This document shows positions 35,521 through 44,267 of a DNA stretch of 64,000 bases, in pieces. Position 1 is the first letter of the stretch. Each line of letters starts with the position of its first letter. Location of the stretch: the NCBI GenBank assembly GCA_944322095.1, contig CALUNU010000003.1:157371-221370 (forward strand), in the 5' to 3' direction. A model generated the notes under the pieces. The model worked only from the letters and a program-made list of their open reading frames with translations. It had not been told where the DNA came from and made no database searches. Made by a program: the position numbers and the translations under genes. Source of the DNA: an uncultured Alloprevotella sp. Its GTDB lineage: Bacteria > Bacteroidota > Bacteroidia > Bacteroidales > Bacteroidaceae.

Positions 35521-36249
35521 ATGACAGATTTTACGAATATCAAGGCTGTAATCTTCGATTACGGCGGAACGCTCGACACGAACGCCCTGCATTGGGCCCA
35601 TGTGCTTTGGGCAGCTTATGAACGGGCGGGCGTTCCCGTGAGCGAAGAGCAGTTTCGCGAGGCCTACGTCTGCGGAGAGCGGACGCTGGCGCGGGAACCC
35701 GTCATCTGCCCCACAGACACCTTCCGCGACGTGCTGCTGAAAAAGGTGGCAATCGAACTGCGCGACCTCGCCGCCCGCGGATGCCTGGCCGGCAACGAGG
35801 GGCGCGTCGGGGAGTGGACGGAAAGCGTTACGCAGCTCTGCCTCGACTACATCGGCCCCATACTGGACGTGAGTCGCCAGGTGCTGACGCAGTTGCGCGA
35901 GCGTTATAAACTGGTGCTCGTCTCCAATTTTTACGGTAACATCGAAGCCATCCTTGCCGACTTCCGACTGACGTTTTTCGACCGGGTGATAGAGTCGGCC
36001 GTCGTGGGCGTGCGCAAGCCCGATCCCGCTATTTATCGTCTGGGCGTGGAAGCTACGGGTTGCAGCCCGGCCGACGTGCTCGTTGTGGGCGATTCATACG
36101 ACAAGGACATCGTGCCGGCCGGACGGGTGGGTTGCAAAACCGTGTGGCTGAAAGGAAAAGGGTGGGGCGACGAAGCGGTGGACGAAAGTTTGCCCGATGC
36201 CGTCATCACCAGCTTGCCGCAGCTGCTTGATTTGTTGCCGCAAGCATAG
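35521..36249 (+). CDS. HAD-superfamily hydrolase
   Basis: 242 residues, haloacid dehalogenase-like phosphatase with a helical C1 cap. Motif I VIFDYGGTLDTN (about 10-21), motif II LVLVSNFYG, motif III region VRKPDPAIYRLG, and motif IV VVGDSYDKDIVPA. Last gene of the cassette, 4 bases after the flippase-like gene; a lipid- or headgroup-phosphate phosphatase would fit but is inferred. Confidence 0.85.
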   Translation: MTDFTNIKAVIFDYGGTLDTNALHWAHVLWAAYERAGVPVSEEQFREAYVCGERTLAREPVICPTDTFRDVLLKKVAIELRDLAARGCLAGNEGRVGEWTESVTQLCLDYIGPILDVSRQVLTQLRERYKLVLVSNFYGNIEAILADFRLTFFDRVIESAVVGVRKPDPAIYRLGVEATGCSPADVLVVGDSYDKDIVPAGRVGCKTVWLKGKGWGDEAVDESLPDAVITSLPQLLDLLPQA

Positions 36250-36289
36250 TTGCACGTGCAGGCAGCCATGCCCCGGCAGACGTAAAACG

Positions 36290-36329
36290 AGAGCGGGCCG
36301 CAACGCGATGTGACGTTGCGGCCCGCTCT
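36290..36329. terminator. Shared terminator hairpin of two convergent operons
   Basis: 16-bp perfect stem, AGAGCGGGCCGCAACG (36290-36305) and CGTTGCGGCCCGCTCT (36314-36329), 8-nt loop. The minus strand continues with CGTTTTACG; the plus strand has no T-tract. Confidence 0.85.
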
Positions 36330-36356
36330 GGCTATGGGGCGTTCGGCATGCGGCGC

Positions 36357-37001
36357 TCATTGCAGATAGAAATTGGCTCGCCGCTCTTCGCCGATGGTCG
36401 TTTCGTCGCCATGCCCGGGGAAGACGCGCACATCGTCGGGCAGGGTGAGCACCCGGGCCCGCAGACTGCCGACGAGCGCCGCCTCGCTGCCGCCCGGCAG
36501 GTCGGTGCGCCCGATGGCGTGGCGGAACAGGCTGTCGCCGCTGAACAGGCAGCCTTCTGCCTCGCAGTAGAAGCACACGCCGCCCGGTGTGTGTCCCGGG
36601 GTGGCGATGGCGCGGAGCGTGTGGCTGCCAAAGGTCAGCAGGTCGCCGTCGTTGAAGGCCGGCCCCGCGGGTGGCGTGGCCAGCGGCAGGTCGCGGTGAA
36701 GGAACATGCGCATCTGTCCGGCGGCCGCGGCGTACGTGTCGGCCTCGGCGGTGAGCATTTCGGGCAGCAGGCCGTACGTGTCGTGGACGAAGGCAGCGCC
36801 GAAAACGTGGTCGAAGTGGCCGTGCGTGTTGAGCAGCCGCTTGGGCCGCAGGTTGTTCTGCTCGATGTACTGGCGGATGCTTTCTTTCTCCTCCGGGAAA
36901 AATGCGCCGCAGTCGATAATGGCGGCCTCGCCCGTCTCGTCGGAAAGAACGTAGCAGTTCTCTTCGATCATGTTGACGATAAATCGCTGGATGTGGAGCA
37001 T
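36357..37001 (-). CDS. MBL-fold metallohydrolase, glyoxalase II-like
   Basis: 214 residues with the metallo-beta-lactamase fold: NTHGHFDHVFG (HxHxDH), TPGHTPGG, FSGDSLF (bridging Asp) and FPGHGDET. The layout resembles short glyoxalase II-like hydrolases seen in many bacteria; no rhodanese domain. Substrate unknown. 18 bases after the rsmG stop. Confidence 0.88.
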   Translation of the reverse strand: MLHIQRFIVNMIEENCYVLSDETGEAAIIDCGAFFPEEKESIRQYIEQNNLRPKRLLNTHGHFDHVFGAAFVHDTYGLLPEMLTAEADTYAAAAGQMRMFLHRDLPLATPPAGPAFNDGDLLTFGSHTLRAIATPGHTPGGVCFYCEAEGCLFSGDSLFRHAIGRTDLPGGSEAALVGSLRARVLTLPDDVRVFPGHGDETTIGEERRANFYLQ

Positions 37002-37019
37002 AATGGCAGGGTCTGTGCG

Positions 37020-37655
37020 TTAATGGACGGGGATGAAGACGAGCTTTTTCTTTTCGAAGAACTCATCCTCGAAATAGTCGGAGATATCCCACGTGAGGGC
37101 CTCACGGCGGAACGGGGCCAGCTCGCCCGATAGGTCGCCTCCCTTGAGCATGAGCAGACCGTTGGGGATAGAGTTGTGGGGCTCGCGCTTGACGTTTTTA
37201 CGCACCAGCTTGATAAACTCGCCCGTGTTCATAACGCCGCGGCTGAGCACGAAATCGTATTTTCCCTTCTCCTCCACAACGTTCCGGTGGGCGGCCGTGA
37301 CGTTCGTCAGGCCGATGCTCTCGCTCACGGCCGTGACCACTTTGATTTTCTTGCCGATGCTGTCGATGAGCTGAAAGCTGCATTCGGGAAACAGAATGGC
37401 CAGCGGAATGCCCGGGAAGCCGCCGCCCGTACCAACGTCGAGCAGCGACGTTCCCGGCCGGAATGAGACCACATTGGCGGGAGCCAACGAGTGGAGCACG
37501 TGGTGAACGTACAGGTTGTCGATATCTTTGCGCGATATGACGTTGATCTGTGCGTTCCACTCGCGGTAAAGGGCGTCCAGCCGGCGGAACTGCTCTTTTT
37601 GCGTCTCGGACAGAGAGGGGAAATACTTGAATAGAATGTCTGCGGTGGCGGGCAT
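37020..37655 (-). CDS. rsmG: 16S rRNA m7G527 methyltransferase
   Basis: 211-residue SAM-dependent methyltransferase. It begins with the helical N-terminal part (FKYFPSLSETQKEQF), then NVISRKDIDNLYVHHVLHSL, the SAM motif LLDVGTGGGFPGIPLAI and the later FVLSRGVMN. All are typical of RsmG (GidB). Between the GH13 gene (13-base gap) and the MBL gene. Confidence 0.95.
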   Translation of the reverse strand: MPATADILFKYFPSLSETQKEQFRRLDALYREWNAQINVISRKDIDNLYVHHVLHSLAPANVVSFRPGTSLLDVGTGGGFPGIPLAILFPECSFQLIDSIGKKIKVVTAVSESIGLTNVTAAHRNVVEEKGKYDFVLSRGVMNTGEFIKLVRKNVKREPHNSIPNGLLMLKGGDLSGELAPFRREALTWDISDYFEDEFFEKKKLVFIPVH

Positions 37656-37668
37656 AACGTGATGAGCT

Positions 37669-39348
37669 TTAAACGTTGAACTTCAAGATGACAGCTCCGT
37701 GGGCGGGGATGGCCACGAAGGTGTGGTGGTCGGCTTTCAGGGCGATGGTCTGCGTTTCTCCCGAGAGCAGGTCGATGGCGGCGTGCTCTCCTTGGCGCAG
37801 GCCGAGACAGGTGAAGGCGTTGGCCGGTATTCTCACGCCGACGCTCGTCGCTTCGCCCGTAAAGTTGCACACGATGAGGAGCGTTTCGCGCCCGGCCTTG
37901 CGCATAAAGGCGTAGTGGCGGTCGCAATCGAAGCAGCAGGTGTGGTCGTAGTTAGCGTGCATCAGGTCGTAGAAGGCGCCCTCGCGCACGGCCGCCTCGC
38001 TGTTGCACATGGAAACCACTTTTTCGTAGAACCCGTAGAGCGCAGCTTCCTCGCGGGTGAAGGTCTGCGGGCCTTTCACGAGCTTTTCCAGGCTACCCAC
38101 GCGCCAATAGTCGAAGATGGTGGTGCGCCCGTCGCGGCCGCTGAAGCCTTCCTCGTCCATTCCGCGCTCGCCGAGCTCTTGCCCGGCGTAGACCATGAGG
38201 GGATTGCTGCCCGTGCAGGCGGCTACGACGAAGGCCGGGCGTGCCTTGCGGGCGTCGCCGGCGAAGAAGTCGGAGGCGATGCGCTGCTCGTCGTGGTTTT
38301 CCAGGAAGTTGAGCATGTGCGGGCGGATGTCGTCCACGCTTTGCCAGCAGCCCGTGATGCAGGCTGCCGACCGCTCGCCGCGCACGACGGCGCGCAGCGT
38401 GTCGTAAAGCCCCACCTTGTCGTACAGATAGTCGAAACCGCCGCGTTGCAGGTAGTCGCGGTATTGGGCCGGGTTGTACACTTCGGCTATGAATTCGATG
38501 TGCGGATATTTGGCCTTGACCTGCTGAATGGCCCACGCCCAAAATTCGCAGGGCACCATCTCGGCCATGTCGCAGCGGAAGGCATCGACGCCCTTGCGCG
38601 CCCAAAAGAGCAGAATGGCCGTCATCTTTTTCCACGTGTCGGGCACGGGGTCGAAATGGAGCGTGTGGCCGTTCTGATAGTCGACGCCATAGTTGAGCTT
38701 TACCGTCTCATACCAGTCGTTCCGCTGCGGCCGGGCGTCGAAACGGTCGTTGCCGGTGACTTTGGCCGGGTATTCCTTGTAGGGCGACGGGGCCGAATGC
38801 TCCGTATCGAAGTCGGTGTGCAGCGGCTGCCCCGTAATGTAGTAGAAATTGTTCTCGGGCGAGAAAGCCAGCGCCGTGTTGTCGCCTTCGCCCAGGTCCT
38901 TGGTGCGGGCAGGCTTGGCGTCCGATGCATACTGCCGCGCCACGTGGTTGGGCACGAAGTCGATGACGGCTTTCAGCCCCGCCTTGTGCGTACGTCGGAG
39001 CAGGGCTGAAAATTCCTTCATGCGCGAGGGTACGTCGGTGGCCAAATCGGGGTCTATGTCGTAGTAATCTTTCACGGCGTAGGGCGAACCGGCCTTTCCC
39101 TTCACCACGGCCGGGTGGTCGGCCCGTATGCCGCAGGCTGTGTAGTCGGTCTGCGTGGCATGTTCCAGCAGGCCCGTGTACCATATGTGCGTAAAGCCGA
39201 AGCGACGGATGCGCGCGAGCTCGGCGTCGGTGAAAGCGGCCATTTTTCCACAGCCGTTTTCGGCCAGCGTCCCGTTAGGGATGTTTTTGCCCGTGGTGTT
39301 GCCATAGAGGCGCGGCAGCACCTGGTATATTGTGATTTTTTCTTTCAT
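37669..39348 (-). CDS. GH13 family alpha-amylase-like enzyme, cytosolic
   Basis: 559 residues: TIM barrel with the four GH13 regions visible as VIDFVPNH, VDAFRCDMAE (nucleophile Asp), IAEVYN (acid/base Glu) and FLENHDEQR (transition-state Asp), then a beta-sandwich C-domain (about 470-559). No signal peptide, so it should act on internal glucans or imported maltodextrins rather than as a Sus enzyme. First gene of the GH13-rsmG-MBL transcript. Confidence 0.92.
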   Translation of the reverse strand: MKEKITIYQVLPRLYGNTTGKNIPNGTLAENGCGKMAAFTDAELARIRRFGFTHIWYTGLLEHATQTDYTACGIRADHPAVVKGKAGSPYAVKDYYDIDPDLATDVPSRMKEFSALLRRTHKAGLKAVIDFVPNHVARQYASDAKPARTKDLGEGDNTALAFSPENNFYYITGQPLHTDFDTEHSAPSPYKEYPAKVTGNDRFDARPQRNDWYETVKLNYGVDYQNGHTLHFDPVPDTWKKMTAILLFWARKGVDAFRCDMAEMVPCEFWAWAIQQVKAKYPHIEFIAEVYNPAQYRDYLQRGGFDYLYDKVGLYDTLRAVVRGERSAACITGCWQSVDDIRPHMLNFLENHDEQRIASDFFAGDARKARPAFVVAACTGSNPLMVYAGQELGERGMDEEGFSGRDGRTTIFDYWRVGSLEKLVKGPQTFTREEAALYGFYEKVVSMCNSEAAVREGAFYDLMHANYDHTCCFDCDRHYAFMRKAGRETLLIVCNFTGEATSVGVRIPANAFTCLGLRQGEHAAIDLLSGETQTIALKADHHTFVAIPAHGAVILKFNV

Positions 39349-39402
39349 GGCAGGGTGTTTATAGGTTGGTTGTGCGATGAGGCGCGGGGCGTTGCAAAGC
39401 CG

Positions 39403-39451
39403 AAAGTGGAGAGCCGGCCCCGTCTGCCGGGTTGTTCCGTCTCTCCACTTT
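39403..39451 (-). terminator. Terminator of fabD
   Basis: AAAGTGGAGA (39403-39412) pairs with TCTCCACTTT (39442-39451); the interior also contains GCCGG/CCGGG pairing. Tail on the minus strand is only CGGCTTTG, so moderate confidence. Confidence 0.65.
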
Positions 39452-39472
39452 TCAGTTGCCTGTTTGCGGGGG

Positions 39473-40372
39473 TCAGTTGGCCACGCCGTGGATGCTCACG
39501 GCGTCGTTGCCCTTGCATATTTTGGCAATCATGCCTTGCAGGGCCTTGCCCGGTCCGCATTCGGTGAAGCTCGTGGCGCCGTCGGCCACCATGTTGGTCA
39601 CTTCTTTCGTCCAAAGCACAGATGCCGTCAGCTGGGCGATGAGGTTGGCCTTGATTTCCTCGGGCTCCGTGTGGGGCAGGCCGTCCACGTTCTGATAAAC
39701 GGGGCAGATAGGCTTGTGGAACTCCGTTACGGCGATGGCAGCTTCCAGCTCCTCTTTGGCGGGCTGCATCAGGGGCGAGTGGAACGCTCCGCTCACGGGC
39801 AGCACCAGCGCGCGCTTGGCGCCCGCTTCTTTCAGCTTGGTGCAGGCTTCGTTGATGGCGTCTACGTGGCCCGAGATGACCAGCTGGCCCGGGCAGTTGT
39901 AGTTGGCCGGCACGACGATGTGTCCTTCGCGGCTCACCTCGCGGCATACGGCCTCCACCTTCTCGTCGGGCAGGGCGATGATGGCGGCCATGGTCGAGGG
40001 AGCGGCCTCGCAGGCTTTCTGCATGGCGATGGCGCGGGCGTACACCAGTTTCAGTCCGTCCTCGAAGCTCAGGGCGCGTGCGGCCGTCAGGGCCGAGAGC
40101 TCGCCCAGCGAATGGCCGGCCACCATGGCGGGCTGGAAGTCGGCGCCCAGGCACAGCGCGCTCACGACGCTGTGGAGAAAGACGGCGGGCTGCGTCACCT
40201 TCGTCTGCTTCAGCTCCTCGTCCGTTCCGTCAAACATGATGTCCGTGATGCGGAAGCCCAGGATGTCGTTGGCTTTTTCGAAGAACTGCTTGGCAATGGG
40301 GTGCTTCTCATAAAGGTCTTTGCCCATACCTACGAATTGTGCCCCCTGGCCGGGAAATACGAATGCGTTCAT
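39473..40372 (-). CDS. fabD: Malonyl-CoA:ACP transacylase
   Basis: Loads malonate onto acyl carrier protein for fatty acid synthesis. 299 residues with FPGQGAQFVGMG at the N-terminus, the nucleophile Ser in VAGHSLGELSAL (about 88-99), and the catalytic His in SGAFHSPLM. Stands alone here, without fabH/fabG/acpP neighbours. Promoter at 40428-40435. Confidence 0.96.
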   Translation of the reverse strand: MNAFVFPGQGAQFVGMGKDLYEKHPIAKQFFEKANDILGFRITDIMFDGTDEELKQTKVTQPAVFLHSVVSALCLGADFQPAMVAGHSLGELSALTAARALSFEDGLKLVYARAIAMQKACEAAPSTMAAIIALPDEKVEAVCREVSREGHIVVPANYNCPGQLVISGHVDAINEACTKLKEAGAKRALVLPVSGAFHSPLMQPAKEELEAAIAVTEFHKPICPVYQNVDGLPHTEPEEIKANLIAQLTASVLWTKEVTNMVADGATSFTECGPGKALQGMIAKICKGNDAVSIHGVAN

Positions 40373-40427
40373 TTTGTTATGCGTTGATTAATAATGGCTT
40401 GTTCAAGTCTCCCTTGCAGAGACTGTG

Positions 40428-40435
40428 CAAAGGTA
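40428..40435 (-). promoter_or_regulatory. fabD promoter -7 element
   Basis: Minus-strand TACCTTTG (40435-40428), 56 bases before the ATG. Confidence 0.65.
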
Positions 40436-40508
40436 GCATTTTCTTTTGGAAGCCTCGGCTTAAAGGGTGTGAACACGCCCGCTTTCCCGCCCGTTTTAGC
40501 GTTCTTTA

Positions 40509-41330
40509 TTACCTCACGACGGCGGGGCGGGGGGCAAACAGGTGGTTCATGCCGCCACGTCCCCGTCCGGCCGCCACGTCGCGTCCGCTGTTGAGGGCCT
40601 GCTGCACGTATCGTTTGGCCTCGCGCACGGCGTCGGCCATACCGAGGCCCAGGGCGGCCCAGGCGGCGATGGCCGACGTCAGCGTGCAGCCCGTGCCGTG
40701 CGTGTTGCGCGTGGCCACGGGCCGTCCCGGCGCCACGGCCGCCACGCCGCGGGGCGTGAGCAGCACGTCGTCTTTTGTTTCGTCGAAATGGCCCGATTTC
40801 AGCAGGATGCAGCTCCCCGTGCGTGCGGCCAGACGCATGGCGGCAGCCTGTGCGGCAGCGTGGTCGGCGGCCGGCGGTTCTCCTGCGGCCAGGCTGAGCT
40901 CGTCGCGGTTGACGGCCACCATCGTGCAGCGGGGCATAAGCGTTTCGACGAGCGCCCGGGCCACGCCGTCGGCCGCCAGCGCAAAACCTCCCGACGAGGC
41001 CACGACGGGATCGAGCACGACAAAGGGCGGCTTGTGGCGGTCGAGCACGCGCGCAATGGCGCCGACGGTGGCAGCCGTGCCCGTCATGCCTATTTTTACG
41101 GCGTGGGGCGGCGTATCGTCGAACAGGGCTTCCAGCTGCCGCTCCACCAGCGCGGCGTCCACGGCCGTGCTGTCGCAGACGCCCAGCGTGTTTTGCACCG
41201 TCAGGCAGGTGGCCACGGCCATCCCCTGGCAGCCCAGGGCGGCAAACGTCTTGACGTCGGCCAGCAGGCCCGCCCCGCCCGAGGGGTCGAGCCCGGCGAT
41301 GCTCAGGCAGCGAACATATTCTTTTGACAT
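40509..41330 (-). CDS. thiD: Hydroxymethylpyrimidine/phosphomethylpyrimidine kinase
   Basis: Phosphorylates HMP twice for thiamine synthesis. 273 residues, ribokinase-like: SIAGLDPSGGAGLLADVKTF at the start, VLDPVVASSGG in the middle, and the anion hole/catalytic motif GTGCTLTSAI. ATG 41330 (MSKEYV) is chosen; a frame open to 41390 would include the promoter. No TPP riboswitch is apparent in the 53-nt leader. Confidence 0.94.
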   Translation of the reverse strand: MSKEYVRCLSIAGLDPSGGAGLLADVKTFAALGCQGMAVATCLTVQNTLGVCDSTAVDAALVERQLEALFDDTPPHAVKIGMTGTAATVGAIARVLDRHKPPFVVLDPVVASSGGFALAADGVARALVETLMPRCTMVAVNRDELSLAAGEPPAADHAAAQAAAMRLAARTGSCILLKSGHFDETKDDVLLTPRGVAAVAPGRPVATRNTHGTGCTLTSAIAAWAALGLGMADAVREAKRYVQQALNSGRDVAAGRGRGGMNHLFAPRPAVVR

Positions 41331-41387
41331 ACTGCTTGTTATGATGGCCGCAGGGCTCCTCCCAGACCGGTTGTTCCTGCGGCATGG

Positions 41388-41395
41388 CAAATTTA
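41388..41395 (-). promoter_or_regulatory. thiD promoter -7 element
   Basis: Minus-strand TAAATTTG (41395-41388), 58 bases before the thiD ATG. Confidence 0.6.
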
Positions 41396-41460
41396 AGGAA
41401 AAATCGCGCTCCTCCCAGCCAAATCGATTATTTTCCCGGCTGAGCGAAATAGGCAGCCGC

Positions 41461-41491
41461 TTTGTTTGCCGCTCTGTTTTTGTTAACTTTG
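41461..41491 (+). promoter_or_regulatory. ribE promoter, full Bacteroidetes consensus
   Basis: TTTG at 41461-41464 and TAACTTTG at 41484-41491 with a 19-nt spacer. Predicted leader of about 23 nt. Confidence 0.8.
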
Positions 41492-41518
41492 CCGGCGGTA
41501 ACTTTAAAAACGCATGAT

Positions 41519-42130
41519 ATGTTTTCAGGAATCATAGAACAGATGGCCGAGGTCGTGGCCGTTGAGAAAGACCGTGAGAACGTGCGCCTCACGCTGCGCT
41601 GCTCCTTTGCCCCCGAGCTGAGCGTCGACCAGAGCGTGGCCCACAACGGCGTATGCCTTACCGTCGAGGGCACGGAGGGCGATACCTACGTGGTGACGGC
41701 CATGAAGGAAACGCTCGACCGCAGCAATCTGGGCGAGCTGCGTCCCGGCGACTGCGTCAACGTGGAGCGCTCCATGCGTGCCGGCGGCCGGCTGGACGGA
41801 CATATCGTTCAGGGCCACGTGGACACGACGGCCCTCTGCACCGCCATTGACGATGCCGACGGCAGCTACGTCTTCACCTTCCGCTACGAGAGCGAGCCCG
41901 AGATGGCCCGCCGCGGCTATTTCACCGTCGACAAGGGGAGCGTCGCCGTCAACGGCGTGAGCCTCACCGTATGCCGCCCCACGGACGACGCTTTCAGCGT
42001 ATGCATCATTCCCTATACGTACGAACACACCAACTTCCGCGACATCCGCGTCGGCACGCGCGTCAACCTCGAGTTCGACATCCTGGGCAAGTATATCAGC
42101 CGGCTGGCCCACTTCACGCAGCACAACTGA
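41519..42130 (+). CDS. ribE: Riboflavin synthase alpha subunit
   Basis: Dismutates two 6,7-dimethyl-8-ribityllumazine molecules to riboflavin. 203 residues formed by two lumazine-binding repeats: MFSGIIEQM at residue 1, SVAHNGVCLTV, then VQGHVD and SVAVNGVSLTV in the second half. An in-frame ATG at 41462 lies inside the promoter. No FMN riboswitch is seen. nth starts 3 bases after the stop. Confidence 0.95.
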   Translation: MFSGIIEQMAEVVAVEKDRENVRLTLRCSFAPELSVDQSVAHNGVCLTVEGTEGDTYVVTAMKETLDRSNLGELRPGDCVNVERSMRAGGRLDGHIVQGHVDTTALCTAIDDADGSYVFTFRYESEPEMARRGYFTVDKGSVAVNGVSLTVCRPTDDAFSVCIIPYTYEHTNFRDIRVGTRVNLEFDILGKYISRLAHFTQHN

Positions 42131-42133
42131 GCC

Positions 42134-42796
42134 ATGAAAAAGGCCGACCTGTATGCTGCCGTACTCGACTACTTCGGGAAAACGATGCCCCCCTCCGACA
42201 CGGAGCTCCACTACGACAGCCCCTTCCAGCTCATTGTGGCCGTCGTGCTCTCGGCCCAGTGTACCGACAAGCGCATCAACCAGGTGACGCCGCGCCTCTT
42301 CCACGATTTTCCAACGCCTGAGGCGCTCGCAGCTACCACGCCCGAGGTGGTTTACGACTACATCCGAAGCGTGAGCTATCCCAACGCCAAAGCCCGCCAC
42401 CTGGTGGGGCTGGCCCGCATGCTCACCGAACGCTTCGGCGGCAGCGTGCCCTCTGAGCTCAGCGAGCTTACGCAGCTGCCCGGTGTGGGGCGCAAAACGG
42501 CCAATGTCATCCAGGCCATCGTCTTCGGCAAGGCCGCTCTGGCCGTCGATACGCACGTCTTCCGCGTGAGCCACCGCCTCGGCCTTGTGCCCGCCCGCTG
42601 CACCACGCCCCTGGCCGTCGAGCTCGAGCTGAAGCGCCACATCCCCGAAGAGCTCGTGGCCAAGTCGCACTTCTGGCTCCTCTACCACGGCCGCTACACC
42701 TGCACCGCCCGCGCCCCCCGTTGCGCCACGTGCGGCCTGCAACTCCTCTGCCGCGACTTCCGCAAGCGCGAAAAGCCGCAAGCCGCTCCGCAGTAG
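42134..42796 (+). CDS. nth: Endonuclease III
   Basis: DNA glycosylase/AP lyase for oxidised pyrimidines. 220 residues: helix-hairpin-helix LPGVGRKTANV with the catalytic Lys, VDTHVFRVSHRLG with the catalytic Asp, and a C-terminal 4Fe-4S site with spacing C-x6-C-x2-C-x5-C. Co-transcribed with ribE. Confidence 0.96.
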   Translation: MKKADLYAAVLDYFGKTMPPSDTELHYDSPFQLIVAVVLSAQCTDKRINQVTPRLFHDFPTPEALAATTPEVVYDYIRSVSYPNAKARHLVGLARMLTERFGGSVPSELSELTQLPGVGRKTANVIQAIVFGKAALAVDTHVFRVSHRLGLVPARCTTPLAVELELKRHIPEELVAKSHFWLLYHGRYTCTARAPRCATCGLQLLCRDFRKREKPQAAPQ

Positions 42797-42851
42797 TTAC
42801 GGAGGGCGGGAAAAAATATTCCGGCTTACGGCATATTCCGTCCGAATTCCG

Positions 42852-42859
42852 TATATTTG
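42852..42859 (+). promoter_or_regulatory. pgk promoter -7 element
   Basis: TATATTTG, 70 bases before the pgk ATG. Confidence 0.6.
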
Positions 42860-42928
42860 CTGCGCAAACGGTGGAGAAGCCGCCGGGTGCGCCGTAAAAC
42901 GGAACTTTCGTTAAATATAATAAGAGTT

Positions 42929-44179
42929 ATGACTATTGACACTTGCGATTTCAAAGGCAAAAAAGTGATTGTCCGCGTGGACTTTAACGTGCCCTTGGAC
43001 GAAAACGGCAACATCACCGACGATACGCGTATCCGCGGTGCGCTGCCCACGTTGAAAAAGGTGCTCGCCGAGGGCGGAGCGCTCATCATCATGTCGCACA
43101 TGGGCCGGCCGAAGAAGAACCCCGACCCCAAGTTCTCCCTCCGCCAGATTGTGCCCGCCGTCAGCGAGAAGCTGGGCGTTCCCGTGCAGTTTTGCGACGA
43201 TTGCCAGAAGGCTCAGGCCCAGGCCGCCGCATTGAAGGACGGCGAGGTGCTGCTTCTCGAAAATCTGCGCTTTTATGAGGAAGAGACGGGCAAGCCTCGC
43301 GGCGAGTTCGCCTCGGACGAGGAAAAGGCTGCCGCCAAGAAGGCCCTTAAAGAGAAGCAGAAGGAATTTACCAAGACGCTCGCCTCGTATGCCGACATTT
43401 ATATCAACGACGCCTTCGGAACTGCGCACCGCAAGCATGCTTCTACCGCCATTATTGCCGACTACTTCGATCAGGATCACAAGATGTTCGGCTATCTGAT
43501 GGAGAAGGAAGTGGCCGCTGTCAACAAGGTAATGAACGACATCCGCCACCCGTTCACCGCCATTATGGGCGGCTCGAAGGTTTCCTCGAAGATAGAAATC
43601 ATCGAAAACCTGCTCAACAAGGTGGACAACCTGATTCTCACCGGTGGCATGACTTATACGTTCAAGAAGGCCAACGGTGGCCAGATTGGCAAGTCGATCT
43701 GCGAGGACGACTTCCTGAACCTGGCGCTCGAAATCGAGAAGAAAGCCAAGGAAAAAGGCGTCAACCTGGTTATTGCCGAGGATGCCAAGTGTGGCGACGA
43801 CTTCAAAAACGACTGCAACGTGCAGTACTGCCCCGCCGACGCCATCCCCGAAGGCTGGGAAGGCATGGACATCGGCCCCAAGGCCATGGAAACTTTCGCT
43901 AAAGTAATCAAAGAGAGCAAGACAATACTGTGGAATGGTCCTGCCGGCGTTTTCGAGATGGATAACTTTACGGCCGGTTCGCGTGCTGTGGCCGAGGCCA
44001 TTTGCGAGGCTACGGCCAACGGCGCCTTCTCGCTCATCGGCGGTGGCGACTCCGTGGCTTGCATCAACAAGTTCGGCATGGCCGACAAGGTGTCCTACGT
44101 CTCCACGGGTGGAGGTGCCTTGCTCGAAGCCATCGAAGGCAAGGTGCTGCCCGGCATTGCCGCCATCAAGGGCGAATAA
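42929..44179 (+). CDS. pgk: Phosphoglycerate kinase
   Basis: Glycolytic ATP-forming step from 1,3-bisphosphoglycerate. 416 residues: [15 protein letters not shown] at the N-terminus, [19 protein letters not shown], and the C-terminal [12 protein letters not shown] and STGGGALLE. Start ATG 42929 ([12 protein letters not shown]) fits the family; the codon at 42857 lies next to the promoter. Ends at a terminator. Confidence 0.97.
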   Translation: MTIDTCDFKGKKVIVRVDFNVPLDENGNITDDTRIRGALPTLKKVLAEGGALIIMSHMGRPKKNPDPKFSLRQIVPAVSEKLGVPVQFCDDCQKAQAQAAALKDGEVLLLENLRFYEEETGKPRGEFASDEEKAAAKKALKEKQKEFTKTLASYADIYINDAFGTAHRKHASTAIIADYFDQDHKMFGYLMEKEVAAVNKVMNDIRHPFTAIMGGSKVSSKIEIIENLLNKVDNLILTGGMTYTFKKANGGQIGKSICEDDFLNLALEIEKKAKEKGVNLVIAEDAKCGDDFKNDCNVQYCPADAIPEGWEGMDIGPKAMETFAKVIKESKTILWNGPAGVFEMDNFTAGSRAVAEAICEATANGAFSLIGGGDSVACINKFGMADKVSYVSTGGGALLEAIEGKVLPGIAAIKGE

Positions 44180-44215
44180 GCGTGTTCCGTCTTTCCGACG
44201 CGAAGCATACAGACA

Positions 44216-44260
44216 GGGGAGGGCGCCCGCGTGGCGCCTGCCCCTTTGTTTTTCTTTTTT
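44216..44260 (+). terminator. Terminator of pgk
   Basis: GGGGAGGGCGCC (44216-44227) pairs with GGCGCCTGCCCC (44233-44244), one mismatch and one wobble, followed by a long T-rich run. It ends 8 bases before the next start codon. Confidence 0.85.
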
Positions 44261-44267
44261 ATCTGCG

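Noticed and set aside
41355..41425. Two copies of GCTCCTCCCAG upstream of thiD
   Set aside because: Only 11 bases long in a GC-rich spacer; could be chance and no further copy was noticed.
41335..41518. TPP or FMN riboswitch before thiD or ribE
   Set aside because: Leaders are only about 53 and 23 nt and show no conserved riboswitch elements.
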